Below are positions 1-8,349 of a stretch of DNA of 48,323 nt, one piece after another. The translations under genes were made by a program, and so were the position numbers. The notes under the pieces were generated by a model that saw nothing but the letters and a program-made list of their open reading frames with translations, was not told where the DNA came from and ran no database searches. Where the stretch lies: NCBI GenBank assembly GCA_035552775.1, contig DASZKW010000010.1, positions 1-48,323 on the forward strand. The letters are read 5' to 3'. Source of the stretch: DASZKW01 sp035552775. Its GTDB lineage: Bacteria; Actinomycetota; Acidimicrobiia; Acidimicrobiales; Palsa-688. Position 1 is the first letter of the stretch; every line of letters begins with the position of its first letter.

Positions 1-1
1 G

Positions 2-907
2 ATGGCGTCGGTCCATCCCGGCCGGGCCCGCAAGGTCTACCGGCTCATGCGCGCCATGCTCAACACGGCGGTGGCCGACGAGGTGATTGTGCGCAACCCT
101 TGTCGGGTCAGGGGAGCGGGGCAGGATCGCAGCGCCGAACGGCCGGTAGCCACCGTGGCCGAGGTTGCCGCCCTGGCCGACACCGTAGACGATGGTCTGC
201 GCGCCCTGGTGCTGCTCGCCGCCTGGTGCGGCCTGCGCCGAGGTGAGCTGCTGGCGCTGCGCCGCCGGGACCTCGACCTGCTGCACGCCACCGTCCGGGT
301 GGAGCGCTCGATCCAGCACCTGCGGGGAGGAGAAGTGATCGTCGGGCCGCCCAAGACCGCGGCCGGCCACCGCACCGTGGCCATCCCACCCCACCTGGCT
401 CCCGACGTCGAGGATCATCTGGGCCGCTGGGTCGCGGCGGGCCCCGAGGCCCTCCTCTTCGCCACGAGGAGCGGCGACCCGCTGCACCCGTACATGGTGC
501 AGCGGGCATGGGAGGCGGCCCGCAAGAAGGTGGGTGTCGAGCACACCCGCTTCCACGACCTCAGGCATACGGGCAACACCATGGCCGCCGCCACCGGGGC
601 CAGCACCAAGGAGCTGATGGTGCGCATGGGCCACGCCAGCCCCCAGGCCGCGCTCATCTATCAGCACGCCACGGCAGCCCGGGATCAGGCCATCGCCGCC
701 GCCCTGTCTGACATGGCGTCGAGGGCGGCCGTGGTCCCCATCCGCCCGGGCCGTGACCTGACTTCCGATTCCTTAGGTCACGTTGAGGTCACGCCGGCCC
801 TGGAGACCCTCGACGAACCGGCCCCGAAAGCTCCTGACCAGGGAGAACGCCAGTACCCCCAACGGGATTCGAACCCGTGCTGCCGCCTTGAAAGGGCGGT
901 GTCCTAG
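2..907 (+). CDS. Tyrosine recombinase/integrase (5' part cut by window edge)
   Basis: Site-specific recombinase of the phage-integrase family. The visible 301 residues begin with the last helix of the core-binding domain (about 5-40) followed by the whole catalytic domain. The catalytic set is present: Arg79 (in GLRRGE), Lys118 (PPKT), His185 and Arg188 (HDLRH), His211 (MGH) and the nucleophile Tyr220 (IYQH). Family members are usually 370-420 aa, so 70-100 N-terminal residues probably lie left of the window. The last 17 residues are encoded by the antisense strand of the tRNA-Glu gene and the stop codon lies inside that tRNA, as expected for an integrase abutting its attachment site. The element it mobilises should extend to the left. 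Confidence 0.9.
   Translation: MASVHPGRARKVYRLMRAMLNTAVADEVIVRNPCRVRGAGQDRSAERPVATVAEVAALADTVDDGLRALVLLAAWCGLRRGELLALRRRDLDLLHATVRVERSIQHLRGGEVIVGPPKTAAGHRTVAIPPHLAPDVEDHLGRWVAAGPEALLFATRSGDPLHPYMVQRAWEAARKKVGVEHTRFHDLRHTGNTMAAATGASTKELMVRMGHASPQAALIYQHATAARDQAIAAALSDMASRAAVVPIRPGRDLTSDSLGHVEVTPALETLDEPAPKAPDQGERQYPQRDSNPCCRLERAVS
854..907. other. Putative integrative-element attachment site (att) in the 3' half of tRNA-Glu
   Basis: Inferred from geometry: the integrase reads into the tRNA and stops at base 907, and tyrosine integrases usually recombine in the tRNA 3' half (T-arm or anticodon-loop identity block). The partner att repeat would lie left of the window, so the core cannot be delimited here. 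Confidence 0.45.
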
Positions 908-926
908 GCCGCTAGACGATGGGGGC
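854..926 (-). tRNA. tRNA-Glu (anticodon TTC)
   Basis: The minus strand folds into a 73-nt cloverleaf. The acceptor stem is GCCCCCA/TGGGGGT with discriminator A, the anticodon stem-loop is CCGCC-CTTTCAA-GGCGG giving anticodon TTC, and the T-arm is ACGGG-TTCGAAT-CCCGT. No 3' CCA is encoded. The 3' end faces the integrase, the usual geometry for tRNA-targeted integration. Confidence 0.95.
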
Positions 927-1013
927 TCGCCACGGCGAGGGTACCCGCCCCGCCCAAGCCGACGCGCCACGTCCCCAACCCCTGGTTATCGGGCGACCCC
1001 GCACCGGACCGCG

Positions 1014-2282
1014 TCAGGCGCCGGTGAAGATCCACTCGGTGGCGCCGGCGGTGTCCCTGACCTCGACGCCGACGGCGGTTAGGACGTCGCGGATGCGGTC
1101 GGCGTCGGCGAAGCGGCGGTCGGTTCGCGCCCCGGCCCGCTCGGCGAGAAGGGCGTCGACGAACGGCCCCACCACCTCTTTGGGATCCCGCGCCCCGGTG
1201 GCGGCCAGGTGGCCGAGGCGCACGACCATGCGCCGGAGGGCGGCGTGGCCCCGGTCGTGGTCGTCGGAGACGTTGGTGTCTGTCCCCCACGCCACCAGCA
1301 CGGCGTCGAGGTCGAGGATGGCACGGACCGCCCCGTCGACGTCACGGCGTTGCACGGCGCCGGCGAAGTCGGCCTCCAGGCGGCGGATGTCTCCCAGCAG
1401 TGGAGTGGCGTCAGCCGAGGCGGCCACGAACGGCGCGTCCGCGGCCTCGGGCACCGCGGCGGGCACGGCCGACCCGGTCGCACCTTTCCCCTCCGCCAGC
1501 CCTGCCAGGGCGTCCATGGCGACGCACTCCCCGGCGGCCACCGTCGCCGATCGACCCTGGCGGCGCACGGTGACAACGCCGTTGCCGACCACCGCCGCGG
1601 TGCGGGCATCGAGATCCAACACGCACGCGGTGTGCTCGTCCACGCCGAGCACCCAGGCCCCGGGGGGAAGTTGCGCTTCGAGCAGGCGCAGCCGGCGCTC
1701 GCCGAGGTAACAGAAACGGGTGTCGTGGCCGCCCCCCTCGGCGTTGTTGTAGTGGGGGATGACCGCCACCGGCAGGCCGAGCGGCGCCAGCACGTCGAGC
1801 CCGGCGAGCCATTCCACCTCGGCGCCGACCTTGTAGATCTCGTAGACGGGAACGGTCCACGCCCCGAGGGTCAAGGCGGCGGCGCTGGCGAACACCACGC
1901 ACCCGCCGGCGGCGAGCTTGTCGGCCAGCAGGGCGGGCACGTCGGTGCCGCGCCACTGGCGCAGGGCGTAAGTGGGGCTTCCCGGGCCGGCGAAGACCCA
2001 GCGGGCGGCGGCGATCCGTGCCAGGGCCGCCTCCCGGGCCACGGCGTCGGGACCGTCGGTGCGGGGCAGCCCCGCCACCTCGACGGCGCGCCCGACGCTG
2101 GAGCGGAAGTACTCGACGGCCTTGGCGGAGATGTCGGCTGCGTTCTCCTGGAAGCCGTATGGCGTGTCGAGTACGACGGCGGGAACGGGGCCGGCGCCGA
2201 GCCGCTCGAAGGTGGCCCGGTGGGGTTTGACCATGGTCGGCGCCGTCTCCCCCGACCCCATCAGCACGAGCAGGCGGGTCAT
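1014..2282 (-). CDS. Peptidase S51/cyanophycinase-like domain fused to a cysteinyl-tRNA synthetase C-terminal-like domain
   Basis: A 422-aa cytosolic protein. Residues 1-260 resemble type-1 glutamine-amidotransferase-like peptidase S51 proteins: an N-terminal strand with MGSGETAPTM, AGPGSPTYAL at 98-107, and a nucleophile-elbow-like FASAAA at 131-136 where S51 enzymes carry a GxSAG serine. After an Ala/Pro linker, residues 295-420 resemble the far C-terminal helices of CysRS, ending in an FADADRIRDVL helix and a short beta tail. No CysRS catalytic core is present. The ATG overlaps the stop of the upstream hydrolase (ATGA), so the pair is translationally coupled. Substrate unknown. Confidence 0.75.
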   Translation of the reverse strand: MTRLLVLMGSGETAPTMVKPHRATFERLGAGPVPAVVLDTPYGFQENAADISAKAVEYFRSSVGRAVEVAGLPRTDGPDAVAREAALARIAAARWVFAGPGSPTYALRQWRGTDVPALLADKLAAGGCVVFASAAALTLGAWTVPVYEIYKVGAEVEWLAGLDVLAPLGLPVAVIPHYNNAEGGGHDTRFCYLGERRLRLLEAQLPPGAWVLGVDEHTACVLDLDARTAAVVGNGVVTVRRQGRSATVAAGECVAMDALAGLAEGKGATGSAVPAAVPEAADAPFVAASADATPLLGDIRRLEADFAGAVQRRDVDGAVRAILDLDAVLVAWGTDTNVSDDHDRGHAALRRMVVRLGHLAATGARDPKEVVGPFVDALLAERAGARTDRRFADADRIRDVLTAVGVEVRDTAGATEWIFTGA

Positions 2283-3178
2283 TGGCTGTCTGGGGGGAAA
2301 AGTGAACCCACCGCCGCGGCATGCAGCAGGCTTGCCACTTCGGCCGGGTGCTGGGCGTGAAGGTCGTGGTCCCCTGCCATCCAGCGGGTAACCGACACTG
2401 CCAGCCCCGCCTCGGCCCGCCCGATCTCGTCGCCCTTGTCCGTCCTCGCGACGCTGCCGGCGCTGCCGGCGGGAAGGAGCAGCACGGGCACCTTGACGTC
2501 GTGGTAACGGCTGGACGGGTGGTGTTCCCACAGGTGGCGGAGGATGGTGAGGTGATGGGACCGGCTCAGCCAGGGGGCGATGGTGCCATCGGGGCGGACG
2601 TCGACATTGGCCAGGGTGGCCTCGATACCGCTGTAGGGCCAGTCGGGATGGCGGTTTCGCAGCATCCGGGCGAAGTCGCCGGCGCGCAGGTGGCCGAGCG
2701 CCGGCGGGGCCAGGGCCGCCTCGCAGGCGGGCCAGTCGGCGAAGCGGTCCGCCAGCTCTATGGTCCCCCCGTCCACCAAGGCCAGCCCCCGGGTGGCGTC
2801 GGGGTGACGGGCGGCCAACTCGAGGACGACGTTGGCGCCCCAGCTCTGGCCGGCGACGAGGGGTCGGCGGTCCGATCCCGGCTGCCAGCCCATTCCTTCC
2901 AGCACCGCGACAAGGTCAGCGGTGAGGGTCGCAAAGTCGTAGCCCCCGTCGGGTTTGTCCGACGCGCCGTGGCCCCGCTGGTCCACGGCTGCTGTCGGGT
3001 GGCCGAGGGCCGCCAGGTGCTCGGCCACGCCGTCCCACAGGCGGGCGTTGGAGGCCAGGCCGTGGACCAGGAGCACGGGGATCCCGGTGGCGTCGAGGGC
3101 GCGCCCGCGCACGTGGAGGCTCACGCCGCCGGTGGCGCCAACGCGCTGGTCCACGATGGCCCCGGGGTCGATGCCCAT
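2279..3178 (-). CDS. Alpha/beta-fold hydrolase
   Basis: A 299-aa soluble hydrolase of the epoxide-hydrolase/esterase type. The oxyanion HG motif is at 39-40 (VLLVHG), a DQRGHGASDKP segment at 66-76, and the nucleophile is Ser112 in GQSWG. A C-terminal GDHDLHAQHP motif supplies the catalytic His, and a helical cap sits between. The natural substrate cannot be read from sequence. It is fifth in the minus-strand ctaA-clpS run; 15 bp separate it from the PPOX gene and its stop overlaps the next start by 4 bp. Confidence 0.9.
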   Translation of the reverse strand: MGIDPGAIVDQRVGATGGVSLHVRGRALDATGIPVLLVHGLASNARLWDGVAEHLAALGHPTAAVDQRGHGASDKPDGGYDFATLTADLVAVLEGMGWQPGSDRRPLVAGQSWGANVVLELAARHPDATRGLALVDGGTIELADRFADWPACEAALAPPALGHLRAGDFARMLRNRHPDWPYSGIEATLANVDVRPDGTIAPWLSRSHHLTILRHLWEHHPSSRYHDVKVPVLLLPAGSAGSVARTDKGDEIGRAEAGLAVSVTRWMAGDHDLHAQHPAEVASLLHAAAVGSLFPPDSQ

Positions 3179-3193
3179 TCGCCGGATGCCGGC

Positions 3194-3604
3194 TCAGCCG
3201 CTGCGGTCGGGACCGGCCCGGTCGGCGTCGATGGCGATTATGCAGCGCCTGTCGCGTTGCATGGCCGAGCGGTACTCGTCCCAGTCCTCGTGCTCGCCGG
3301 CGATCATCCGGTAGCTGGCGACGAGCAGGTCCATCGCCTCGGGCAGGGAGATTATGGTCGCCCGCCCGTCCACCTGTATCCAGGGACCGAAGAAATTGTC
3401 GGTGAACGCGCACAGGCTCGCGGTCGGGTCCCGGCGCAGGTTGCGTACCTTGTAGGCGCCTTCCCTCGTGGACACCCGGATGCGGCCGTCGTCGCCGACG
3501 GTATGCACCACCGGTGAGGTCTGCACCCCGCCGCCGGCCCGGGTGGTGACCAGGACCGAGTGGTGGTGTTCGCGGAGGAACGCACGGGCGGCGTCGAGCT
3601 CCAC
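3194..3604 (-). CDS. PPOX-class F420-dependent oxidoreductase
   Basis: A 136-aa split-barrel flavin/deazaflavin-binding protein of the pyridoxamine-phosphate-oxidase superfamily. The core reads VLVTTRAGGGVQTSPVV then REGAYKVRNLRRDP, the hallmark of actinobacterial F420-binding members rather than FMN PNP oxidases. A longer open frame exists upstream, but I chose the GTG at 3604. It follows GGGAGAGG at suitable spacing, begins VELDAARAFL, and lies just after the DUF2017 stop. The electron acceptor is unknown. The gene implies that the organism makes F420. Confidence 0.85.
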   Translation of the reverse strand: MELDAARAFLREHHHSVLVTTRAGGGVQTSPVVHTVGDDGRIRVSTREGAYKVRNLRRDPTASLCAFTDNFFGPWIQVDGRATIISLPEAMDLLVASYRMIAGEHEDWDEYRSAMQRDRRCIIAIDADRAGPDRSG

Positions 3605-3606
3605 GG

Positions 3607-4062
3607 CTACGCCTCTCCCAGGGCGTCGACGACGTGCTCCTGGAGGTAGCCGAGGTAGTAGTAGATCTGCTGTTCGGGGCTCTCCATCGTGGTTGGGTCG
3701 TCGTCCTCGCTGACGTCGAGGCGGGTGCCGAGCACCAGGCGGAGCTGGTTGAGGGCGCTGAGCCACGCCTGTGCCTCGTCGGGGGACAACTCGGTGGCAT
3801 AGGAGGTGCGCTCGAGGGTGTCGAGGGCGGCGGCGTGGTGTTCGAGGAGGTCGGATTGCATGAGACGACGATATTCCGCGCTGGCCTCGTCGTCGTCGCT
3901 GTAGGCAGGCGGGAAGAGCCGGCGCAGACCGGGGTCGTCGGGCTCGGCCAGCAGGGCCTTGAGCTCCGCGGGCAGTTGTCGCAGCATGGAACGCTCGCCC
4001 GGGGAGAGGTTGACCACGACGCGCCCTTGGCGGTTGCGGCGAACCGGTCGGGAGGGCTTCAC
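3607..4062 (-). CDS. DUF2017 family protein
   Basis: A 151-aa acidic, mostly helical protein. Features are the VVVNLSPGERSMLRQLPAEL start, an RRLFPPAY motif, and a long helix ending in IYYYLGYLQEHVVDALGE. DUF2017 genes commonly follow clpS in actinobacteria; its role, perhaps linked to Clp proteolysis, is unproven. The GTG at 4062 is preferred because it starts 4 bp after the clpS stop. An upstream in-frame ATG would require long overlap with clpS. Confidence 0.87.
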   Translation of the reverse strand: MKPSRPVRRNRQGRVVVNLSPGERSMLRQLPAELKALLAEPDDPGLRRLFPPAYSDDDEASAEYRRLMQSDLLEHHAAALDTLERTSYATELSPDEAQAWLSALNQLRLVLGTRLDVSEDDDPTTMESPEQQIYYYLGYLQEHVVDALGEA

Positions 4063-4066
4063 CGTC

Positions 4067-4396
4067 TCATGTTCCCATGTCGTCTTGTTCCATGGTCGCC
4101 CACAGCCCGTGCTCGTGGAGGCGGAAGACATCGAGCTCCGCCTTCTCCCGGGGTCCGCTCGACACCACCGCCTTGCCCTTCAGGTGCACGTCGAGCATGA
4201 GCTTGTTTGCCTTTTCCTTGGAGAAACCGAAGAGCTTGCGGAACACGAATGCGACGTAGGACATCAGATTGATGGGGTCGTTCCACACGATGACCTTCCA
4301 CGGCCGGTCCAGGTCGACGGCTACGGTCGTGTCGGGCTTGGCGGTTTCCACCGGCGCGGTGGTAGTGGACGCGGTGGTAGCGGAGGCCGGGGGCAT
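4067..4396 (-). CDS. clpS: ATP-dependent Clp protease adaptor ClpS
   Basis: A 109-aa N-degron adaptor that hands N-end-rule substrates to ClpA/ClpC-ClpP. About 30 low-complexity Thr/Ala/Pro residues lead into the ClpS fold: WKVIVWNDPINLMSYV (Asn-Asp of the N-degron pocket), KLFGFSKEKANKLMLDVH, GKAVVSSGPREKAE and the terminal GLWATME. The length is normal. It starts 3 bp after ctaA, so adaptor and heme A synthase are probably co-transcribed. Confidence 0.95.
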   Translation of the reverse strand: MPPASATTASTTTAPVETAKPDTTVAVDLDRPWKVIVWNDPINLMSYVAFVFRKLFGFSKEKANKLMLDVHLKGKAVVSSGPREKAELDVFRLHEHGLWATMEQDDMGT

Positions 4397-4399
4397 GGT

Positions 4400-5404
4400 C
4401 TAGCCGGCGATTAGGGCGGGCTCGCCGCTGGAGCGGGGACCGGGCTGCGGAGCGGGCGTCGGGTGGGCGCGCAGGCCGAGGTTGAAGTGCGTCACGGCCA
4501 CGACCACGGAGGCGGCTCCTGCCACGTGGATTCCCACCAGGAGAGCCGGGTCTCCCGTGAAGTACTGCGTGTAGCCGACACCGGCCTGGGCGACGAGCAC
4601 GAGGAGCATGATCTCGCCCCTGCGCATGACAGCCCCGGGGGCGCCGGCGCGGTGCATCGTCCACAGGGTTAGGAGGGTGAGGGCGAGGAGCACCTCGACC
4701 GCTGCACCGTGCAACTGGGCTACGTCGTGCAGCGAGAAGGCGAAGCGCGGCGCGGTGGGGTCTCCACCATGGGGTCCCGTAGAGGTGACGATGGAGCCGA
4801 GGACCACCACGGTGCCGGCGGCGGCCAACACCAGACGACCCATGACCCGGTGCCCCCTCGACACGAGGGACACCGCCGGCCCGGCCGGTGCCCTCCAGCG
4901 CCGGCCGGACGCGGCGCCGTCGGGAATGGCGGCGCGGTGGTGGAGGACGACGGCGTCGGCGAGCAGGATCGACGACAGAAGGAAATGGCTCATCACGTAC
5001 TGGGGGGCGAGGTGGTGCAAGACGGTCTCGCCGCCGAGCAGGATCTGGGCGAACACGCCGGCGACGAGCACGAGCGACAACCCCGTTAGGTCCCGCCGGC
5101 GGGGGCTGCGCAGGAGCGAGCCCGCCACCGCGGCGACGATGGCGACGGTCACCGCCGCCACCACGAGGCGGTTGCCGAACTCCATCCAGGCGTGGAACTG
5201 GAGGGGCGCGACGACGTGGTTGTTGGCGCATGTAGGCCAATCCGCGCAGCCCAGACCTGACCCGGTGAGGCGGACGGCGGCCCCGCTCACCATGGTCAGG
5301 GCCATGGCCCACACGGCGAGCGAAGCGACACGACTGAAGTTGCGGGGCGACACCCGCTTGCGCAGCAGTTCGCGCAGATGCATTTCGGCGTGCGAGGGGC
5401 CCAT
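4400..5404 (-). CDS. ctaA: Heme A synthase, CtaA/COX15 family
   Basis: A polytopic membrane enzyme (about 334 aa, 8 predicted TM segments) that oxidises the C8 methyl of heme O to the formyl group of heme A for aa3 oxidases. The first extracytoplasmic loop has the cysteine pair CADWPTC typical of Gram-positive CtaA. Conserved histidine/glutamate motifs follow (HAWMEFGNR, HHLAPQYVMSHFL, HDVAQLHGAAVE, GIHVAGA). The frame extends upstream to 5629, but homology starts near MHLREL; ATGs at 5404 and 5383 are both plausible. It is divergent from ctaB and first in a six-gene operon. Confidence 0.9.
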   Translation of the reverse strand: MGPSHAEMHLRELLRKRVSPRNFSRVASLAVWAMALTMVSGAAVRLTGSGLGCADWPTCANNHVVAPLQFHAWMEFGNRLVVAAVTVAIVAAVAGSLLRSPRRRDLTGLSLVLVAGVFAQILLGGETVLHHLAPQYVMSHFLLSSILLADAVVLHHRAAIPDGAASGRRWRAPAGPAVSLVSRGHRVMGRLVLAAAGTVVVLGSIVTSTGPHGGDPTAPRFAFSLHDVAQLHGAAVEVLLALTLLTLWTMHRAGAPGAVMRRGEIMLLVLVAQAGVGYTQYFTGDPALLVGIHVAGAASVVVAVTHFNLGLRAHPTPAPQPGPRSSGEPALIAG

Positions 5405-5618
5405 CGCCGGACATGGTAGGACCGACACCGGCCAAGGCGCCCCGCGACCCTCGCCGGCGCTGGCGCGGGGCTGGCCGGACGCCGAGCCCAACGGCGACCC
5501 GCGACCCCGCCAGTGCCGAGCGCCCTCCTCGCTTTGTCCGTGGGCTGGGTCACGCCGTAATGTCACGACCGATGCCCTCGTGCGCCCGAGCGATGCTGCG
5601 GTACCGGGCCACCGCCCG

Positions 5619-6548
5619 GTGACCGCCACCGAGATCCACCGGGTCCCCTCCGCGGCCGTATCGGTACCCGGCGCCCTGCCATGGCGCGCCCGGCTGGCCG
5701 CCTACGTGGCCCTCACCAAGCCGAGGATCATCGAGTTGCTCCTCGTGACCACGCTGCCGACCATGGTGGTGGCGGCCCGGGGTTTGCCAAGCGTCGCCCT
5801 CATGGCCGCCACGCTCGTCGGTGGCACCCTCGCCGCGGGCGGTGCCAACGCCATCAACATGGTGGTCGACCGCGACATCGACGCGGTCATGCACCGCACG
5901 GCCCACCGTCCCCTCGTCAGGGGGGCCATGACCCCACGCGCCGCTCTGACATTCGCCATCGGCCTCGAGGTCGTCGCCTTCGCCGAGCTGTGGGGGCTCG
6001 TCAACCTGCTCTCCGCCGCCCTGGCCGTGAGCGCCACGTTGTTCTACGTCTTCGTCTACACCATGTGGCTCAAGCGCACCTCCACTAGCAACATCGTCAT
6101 CGGGGGGGCGGCCGGAGCGGTGCCCGTCCTGGTCGGCTGGGCGGCCGTGCGGGGGACGCTCGGGCTGGCGCCGCTGCTGCTGTTCGCCCTCATCTTCGTG
6201 TGGACTCCGCCCCATTTCTGGGCCCTCGCCATCAAGTATCGCGACGACTACCGCTCCGTCGACGTGCCCATGCTGCCGGCGGTGGCCAGCTTCGACAAGG
6301 TGTGCCGCCAGATCGTCGCCTACTCGCTGGCGGTGTGGGCGGTGTCGGCCGGCTTCGGTGCCGTCGCCCACATGCAAGCTATCTACTGGACGGTGGCCAT
6401 GGTCCTCGGCGCCGCCTTCACCGCCCTGGCCGTGCGCCTCTACCGGGCGCCGACCGAGGCCCGGGCCATGCGGCTCTTCGCCTACTCGATCACCTACGTG
6501 ACGGTGCTCTTCGGGGCCATGGCCCTCGACCAGCTCGTGCTGCACTGA
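5619..6548 (+). CDS. ctaB: Protoheme IX farnesyltransferase (heme O synthase)
   Basis: A 309-aa UbiA-family membrane prenyltransferase that attaches farnesyl to heme B. Both polyprenyl-diphosphate-binding Asp motifs are visible: NAINMVVDRDIDAVMHRT and the second loop YRDDYRSVDVPMLP. They are embedded in about nine hydrophobic helices beginning YVALTKPRIIELLLVTTLPT. A much longer frame reaches 4608 but is antisense to ctaA. The GTG at 5619 (VTATEIH) leaves a normal-length protein and a 214-bp divergent promoter region shared with ctaA. Confidence 0.95.
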   Translation: MTATEIHRVPSAAVSVPGALPWRARLAAYVALTKPRIIELLLVTTLPTMVVAARGLPSVALMAATLVGGTLAAGGANAINMVVDRDIDAVMHRTAHRPLVRGAMTPRAALTFAIGLEVVAFAELWGLVNLLSAALAVSATLFYVFVYTMWLKRTSTSNIVIGGAAGAVPVLVGWAAVRGTLGLAPLLLFALIFVWTPPHFWALAIKYRDDYRSVDVPMLPAVASFDKVCRQIVAYSLAVWAVSAGFGAVAHMQAIYWTVAMVLGAAFTALAVRLYRAPTEARAMRLFAYSITYVTVLFGAMALDQLVLH

Positions 6549-6561
6549 CCACCACTCGCTG

Positions 6562-7326
6562 TCACTCCCAGCGGAACGTTGCCGCCGCGGCGAGGGGTGC
6601 GACGAGCGCCCAGACGGCGAGGACGACCCACGCTCGCGCCGGCACCGAGGCGCCGGCGCTGAGCGAGGCGTGCAGGGCGTCGGACAGGGCGCCGGCGGGC
6701 AGGCCCTCGGCGAACTGGCGAAGCCCGGGCGGCAGCTTGGCCAGCGGGAACACCATCCCCCCGAGCAGGAGCAGGACGAGGTAGGCGCCGTTGGCGGCGG
6801 CCAGGGTCACCTCGGCGCGCAGGGCGCCCGCCATGAGCAGCCCCACGCCGGCGAACGCCACCGTCGCCAGCAGCGCCGCCGCCACGGCCAGGGCCGGGTC
6901 GCCGTGGGGACGCCAACCGAGTGCCACGCCGACCGCCACCAGCACCAGGACCTGGAGGATCTCGACGGCGATCACCGCGGCGGTCTTGGCCGCGAGCAGG
7001 GCGGGGCGCCCGAGGGGAGTGGAGCCGAGGCGCTTGAGGACCCCGTACTGGCGCTCGAAGCCGGTGGCGATGCCGAGGCTCACCATCGCCGTCGACATGA
7101 TGGCCAGGGCGAGGATCCCGGGGGTGAGGAACGTGACCGCGTCGGTCACGCCTGCGGGCTTGGGCAGCACGTCGACGAGGGAGAAGAAGACGAGCAGCCC
7201 TACCGGGATGGCCAGGTTGAGCAGCACCGAGTCGCCCCGGCGCACGGTGAGGCGCAACTCGGCGGCCGCCTGCGCCCGGCCGGCTCTAGAGGTCACCAGC
7301 AGTCTGCGGACGGCCCGGGAGGGCAT
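6562..7326 (-). CDS. ABC-2 type transporter permease
   Basis: A 254-aa membrane protein with about six TM helices in the ABC-2 arrangement: a short cytosolic N-terminus (AELRLTVRRGDSVLLNL), an FLTPGILALAIMSTAMVSL segment, the coupling-helix-like ERQYGVLKRLGSTPL, and the LLLLGGMVFPLAKLPPGL motif before the last extracytoplasmic region. It works with the ATPase encoded 29 bp upstream as an exporter. Cargo (drug or lipid) is unknown. Confidence 0.9.
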   Translation of the reverse strand: MPSRAVRRLLVTSRAGRAQAAAELRLTVRRGDSVLLNLAIPVGLLVFFSLVDVLPKPAGVTDAVTFLTPGILALAIMSTAMVSLGIATGFERQYGVLKRLGSTPLGRPALLAAKTAAVIAVEILQVLVLVAVGVALGWRPHGDPALAVAAALLATVAFAGVGLLMAGALRAEVTLAAANGAYLVLLLLGGMVFPLAKLPPGLRQFAEGLPAGALSDALHASLSAGASVPARAWVVLAVWALVAPLAAAATFRWE

Positions 7327-7355
7327 CAGCGAACCCGACTGTGCAGTTCCATGGC

Positions 7356-8312
7356 TTATAGCCCATGTTTCTGCACAACAGATATGGGTGGGCTCTCACC
7401 GGCTGGCGGATTGGCTTCGCCGGTGAGGCGCAAGAACACGTCTTCGAGGCGTTGGCGCCCCGCCCGCAGGTCGGCGAGGGGCAGATCGCGCTCGGCCAAC
7501 CAGGCGGTGAGGGCCGCCACCGTCGCCGGGGTGGCCTCCGCCGCCACCACGTACTCGCCCGGCCGCTCCTCGCCCACCGATGCACCCAGGGCCGCCCCGA
7601 GCGAGGCCACGTCGAGGCCGGCGGGCGCACCGAAGCGGACCTCGCGGCCCTTGCCGCTGGCCATCAGCTCGGCCGGCGTACCCTCGGCGACGACCTTGCC
7701 GCGGTCGATTATGACTATGCGGTCGGCGAGGCGTTCGGCCTCTTCCAGCTCGTGGGTGGTGAGCAGCACGCACACGCCTTCGGCTCGCAGGTCCGAGACG
7801 ACCCGGCGGATGGCCAGGCGCCCCTGGGGGTCCACGCCCGCGGTGGGCTCGTCGAGGAAGGCGACCTCGGGTCGGCCCACGACGGCGAGGGCCAGGGAGA
7901 GCCGTTGCTGTTCGCCGCCCGAGAGCCGTCTCCAAGGCGTGCGGGCCACTGCGCCGAGACCCACGGCGTCGAGAAGCGCCGCGGGTTGGGCGGCGTCCCG
8001 GTAGTAGGACGCGAACAGCCGCAGGGCCTCCGCCGGGCCCATCGCCGGGTACACGCCTCCGCGCTGGAGCATCACCCCCATGCGCCGCGTCAGGGCGGCG
8101 TGGTCTCGGCGTGGGTCGAGGCCGAGCACCCGCACCCGGCCGGCGGCGGGACGGCGGTAGCCCTCGAGGGTCTCGACGGTGCTCGTCTTGCCCGCCCCAT
8201 TGGGACCGAGGAGGGCCACGACGGTGCCGGCGGCGGCGACCAGATCCACACCGTCGACGGCCACGGTGTCGCCGTAGCGCACGACGAGCCCTTCGATCTC
8301 GATGGCGGCCAT
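7356..8312 (-). CDS. ABC transporter ATP-binding protein (ABC-2 exporter)
   Basis: A 318-aa nucleotide-binding subunit. Walker A is GPNGAGKTS (about 34-42), the Q-loop region VMLQRGGVY, the signature LSGGEQQRLSL, Walker B VAFLDEPTAGVDP and the switch His in TTHELEEAERL. A C-terminal beta domain of about 90 residues is typical of DrrA/CcmA-like exporters. The start at 8312 leaves 37 bp to the divergent serS. The last 20 residues are Pro/Ser-rich and poorly conserved. Confidence 0.92.
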   Translation of the reverse strand: MAAIEIEGLVVRYGDTVAVDGVDLVAAAGTVVALLGPNGAGKTSTVETLEGYRRPAAGRVRVLGLDPRRDHAALTRRMGVMLQRGGVYPAMGPAEALRLFASYYRDAAQPAALLDAVGLGAVARTPWRRLSGGEQQRLSLALAVVGRPEVAFLDEPTAGVDPQGRLAIRRVVSDLRAEGVCVLLTTHELEEAERLADRIVIIDRGKVVAEGTPAELMASGKGREVRFGAPAGLDVASLGAALGASVGEERPGEYVVAAEATPATVAALTAWLAERDLPLADLRAGRQRLEDVFLRLTGEANPPAGESPPISVVQKHGL

Positions 8313-8349
8313 CGGGCCGACGGTACCGGCTCCGGTACGTTCGTCATCC

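Noticed and set aside
854..907. Integrase C-terminus ending QRDSNPCCRLERAVS as a zinc/Cys motif
   Set aside because: These codons are the antisense of tRNA-Glu; the cysteines carry no functional meaning.
1209..2360. 383-aa open frame on plus
   Set aside because: Antisense shadow of the S51-fusion gene; no recognisable domain, composition dictated by third-position GC of the real gene.
3605..3766. Longer N-terminus of the PPOX gene
   Set aside because: Arg/Pro-rich antisense-like sequence overlapping DUF2017; GTG 3604 has a ribosome site and matches the family.
4608..5618. Upstream extension of the ctaB frame to 646 aa
   Set aside because: Lies antisense to ctaA, Arg/Pro-rich, and homology to CtaB starts only after 5619.
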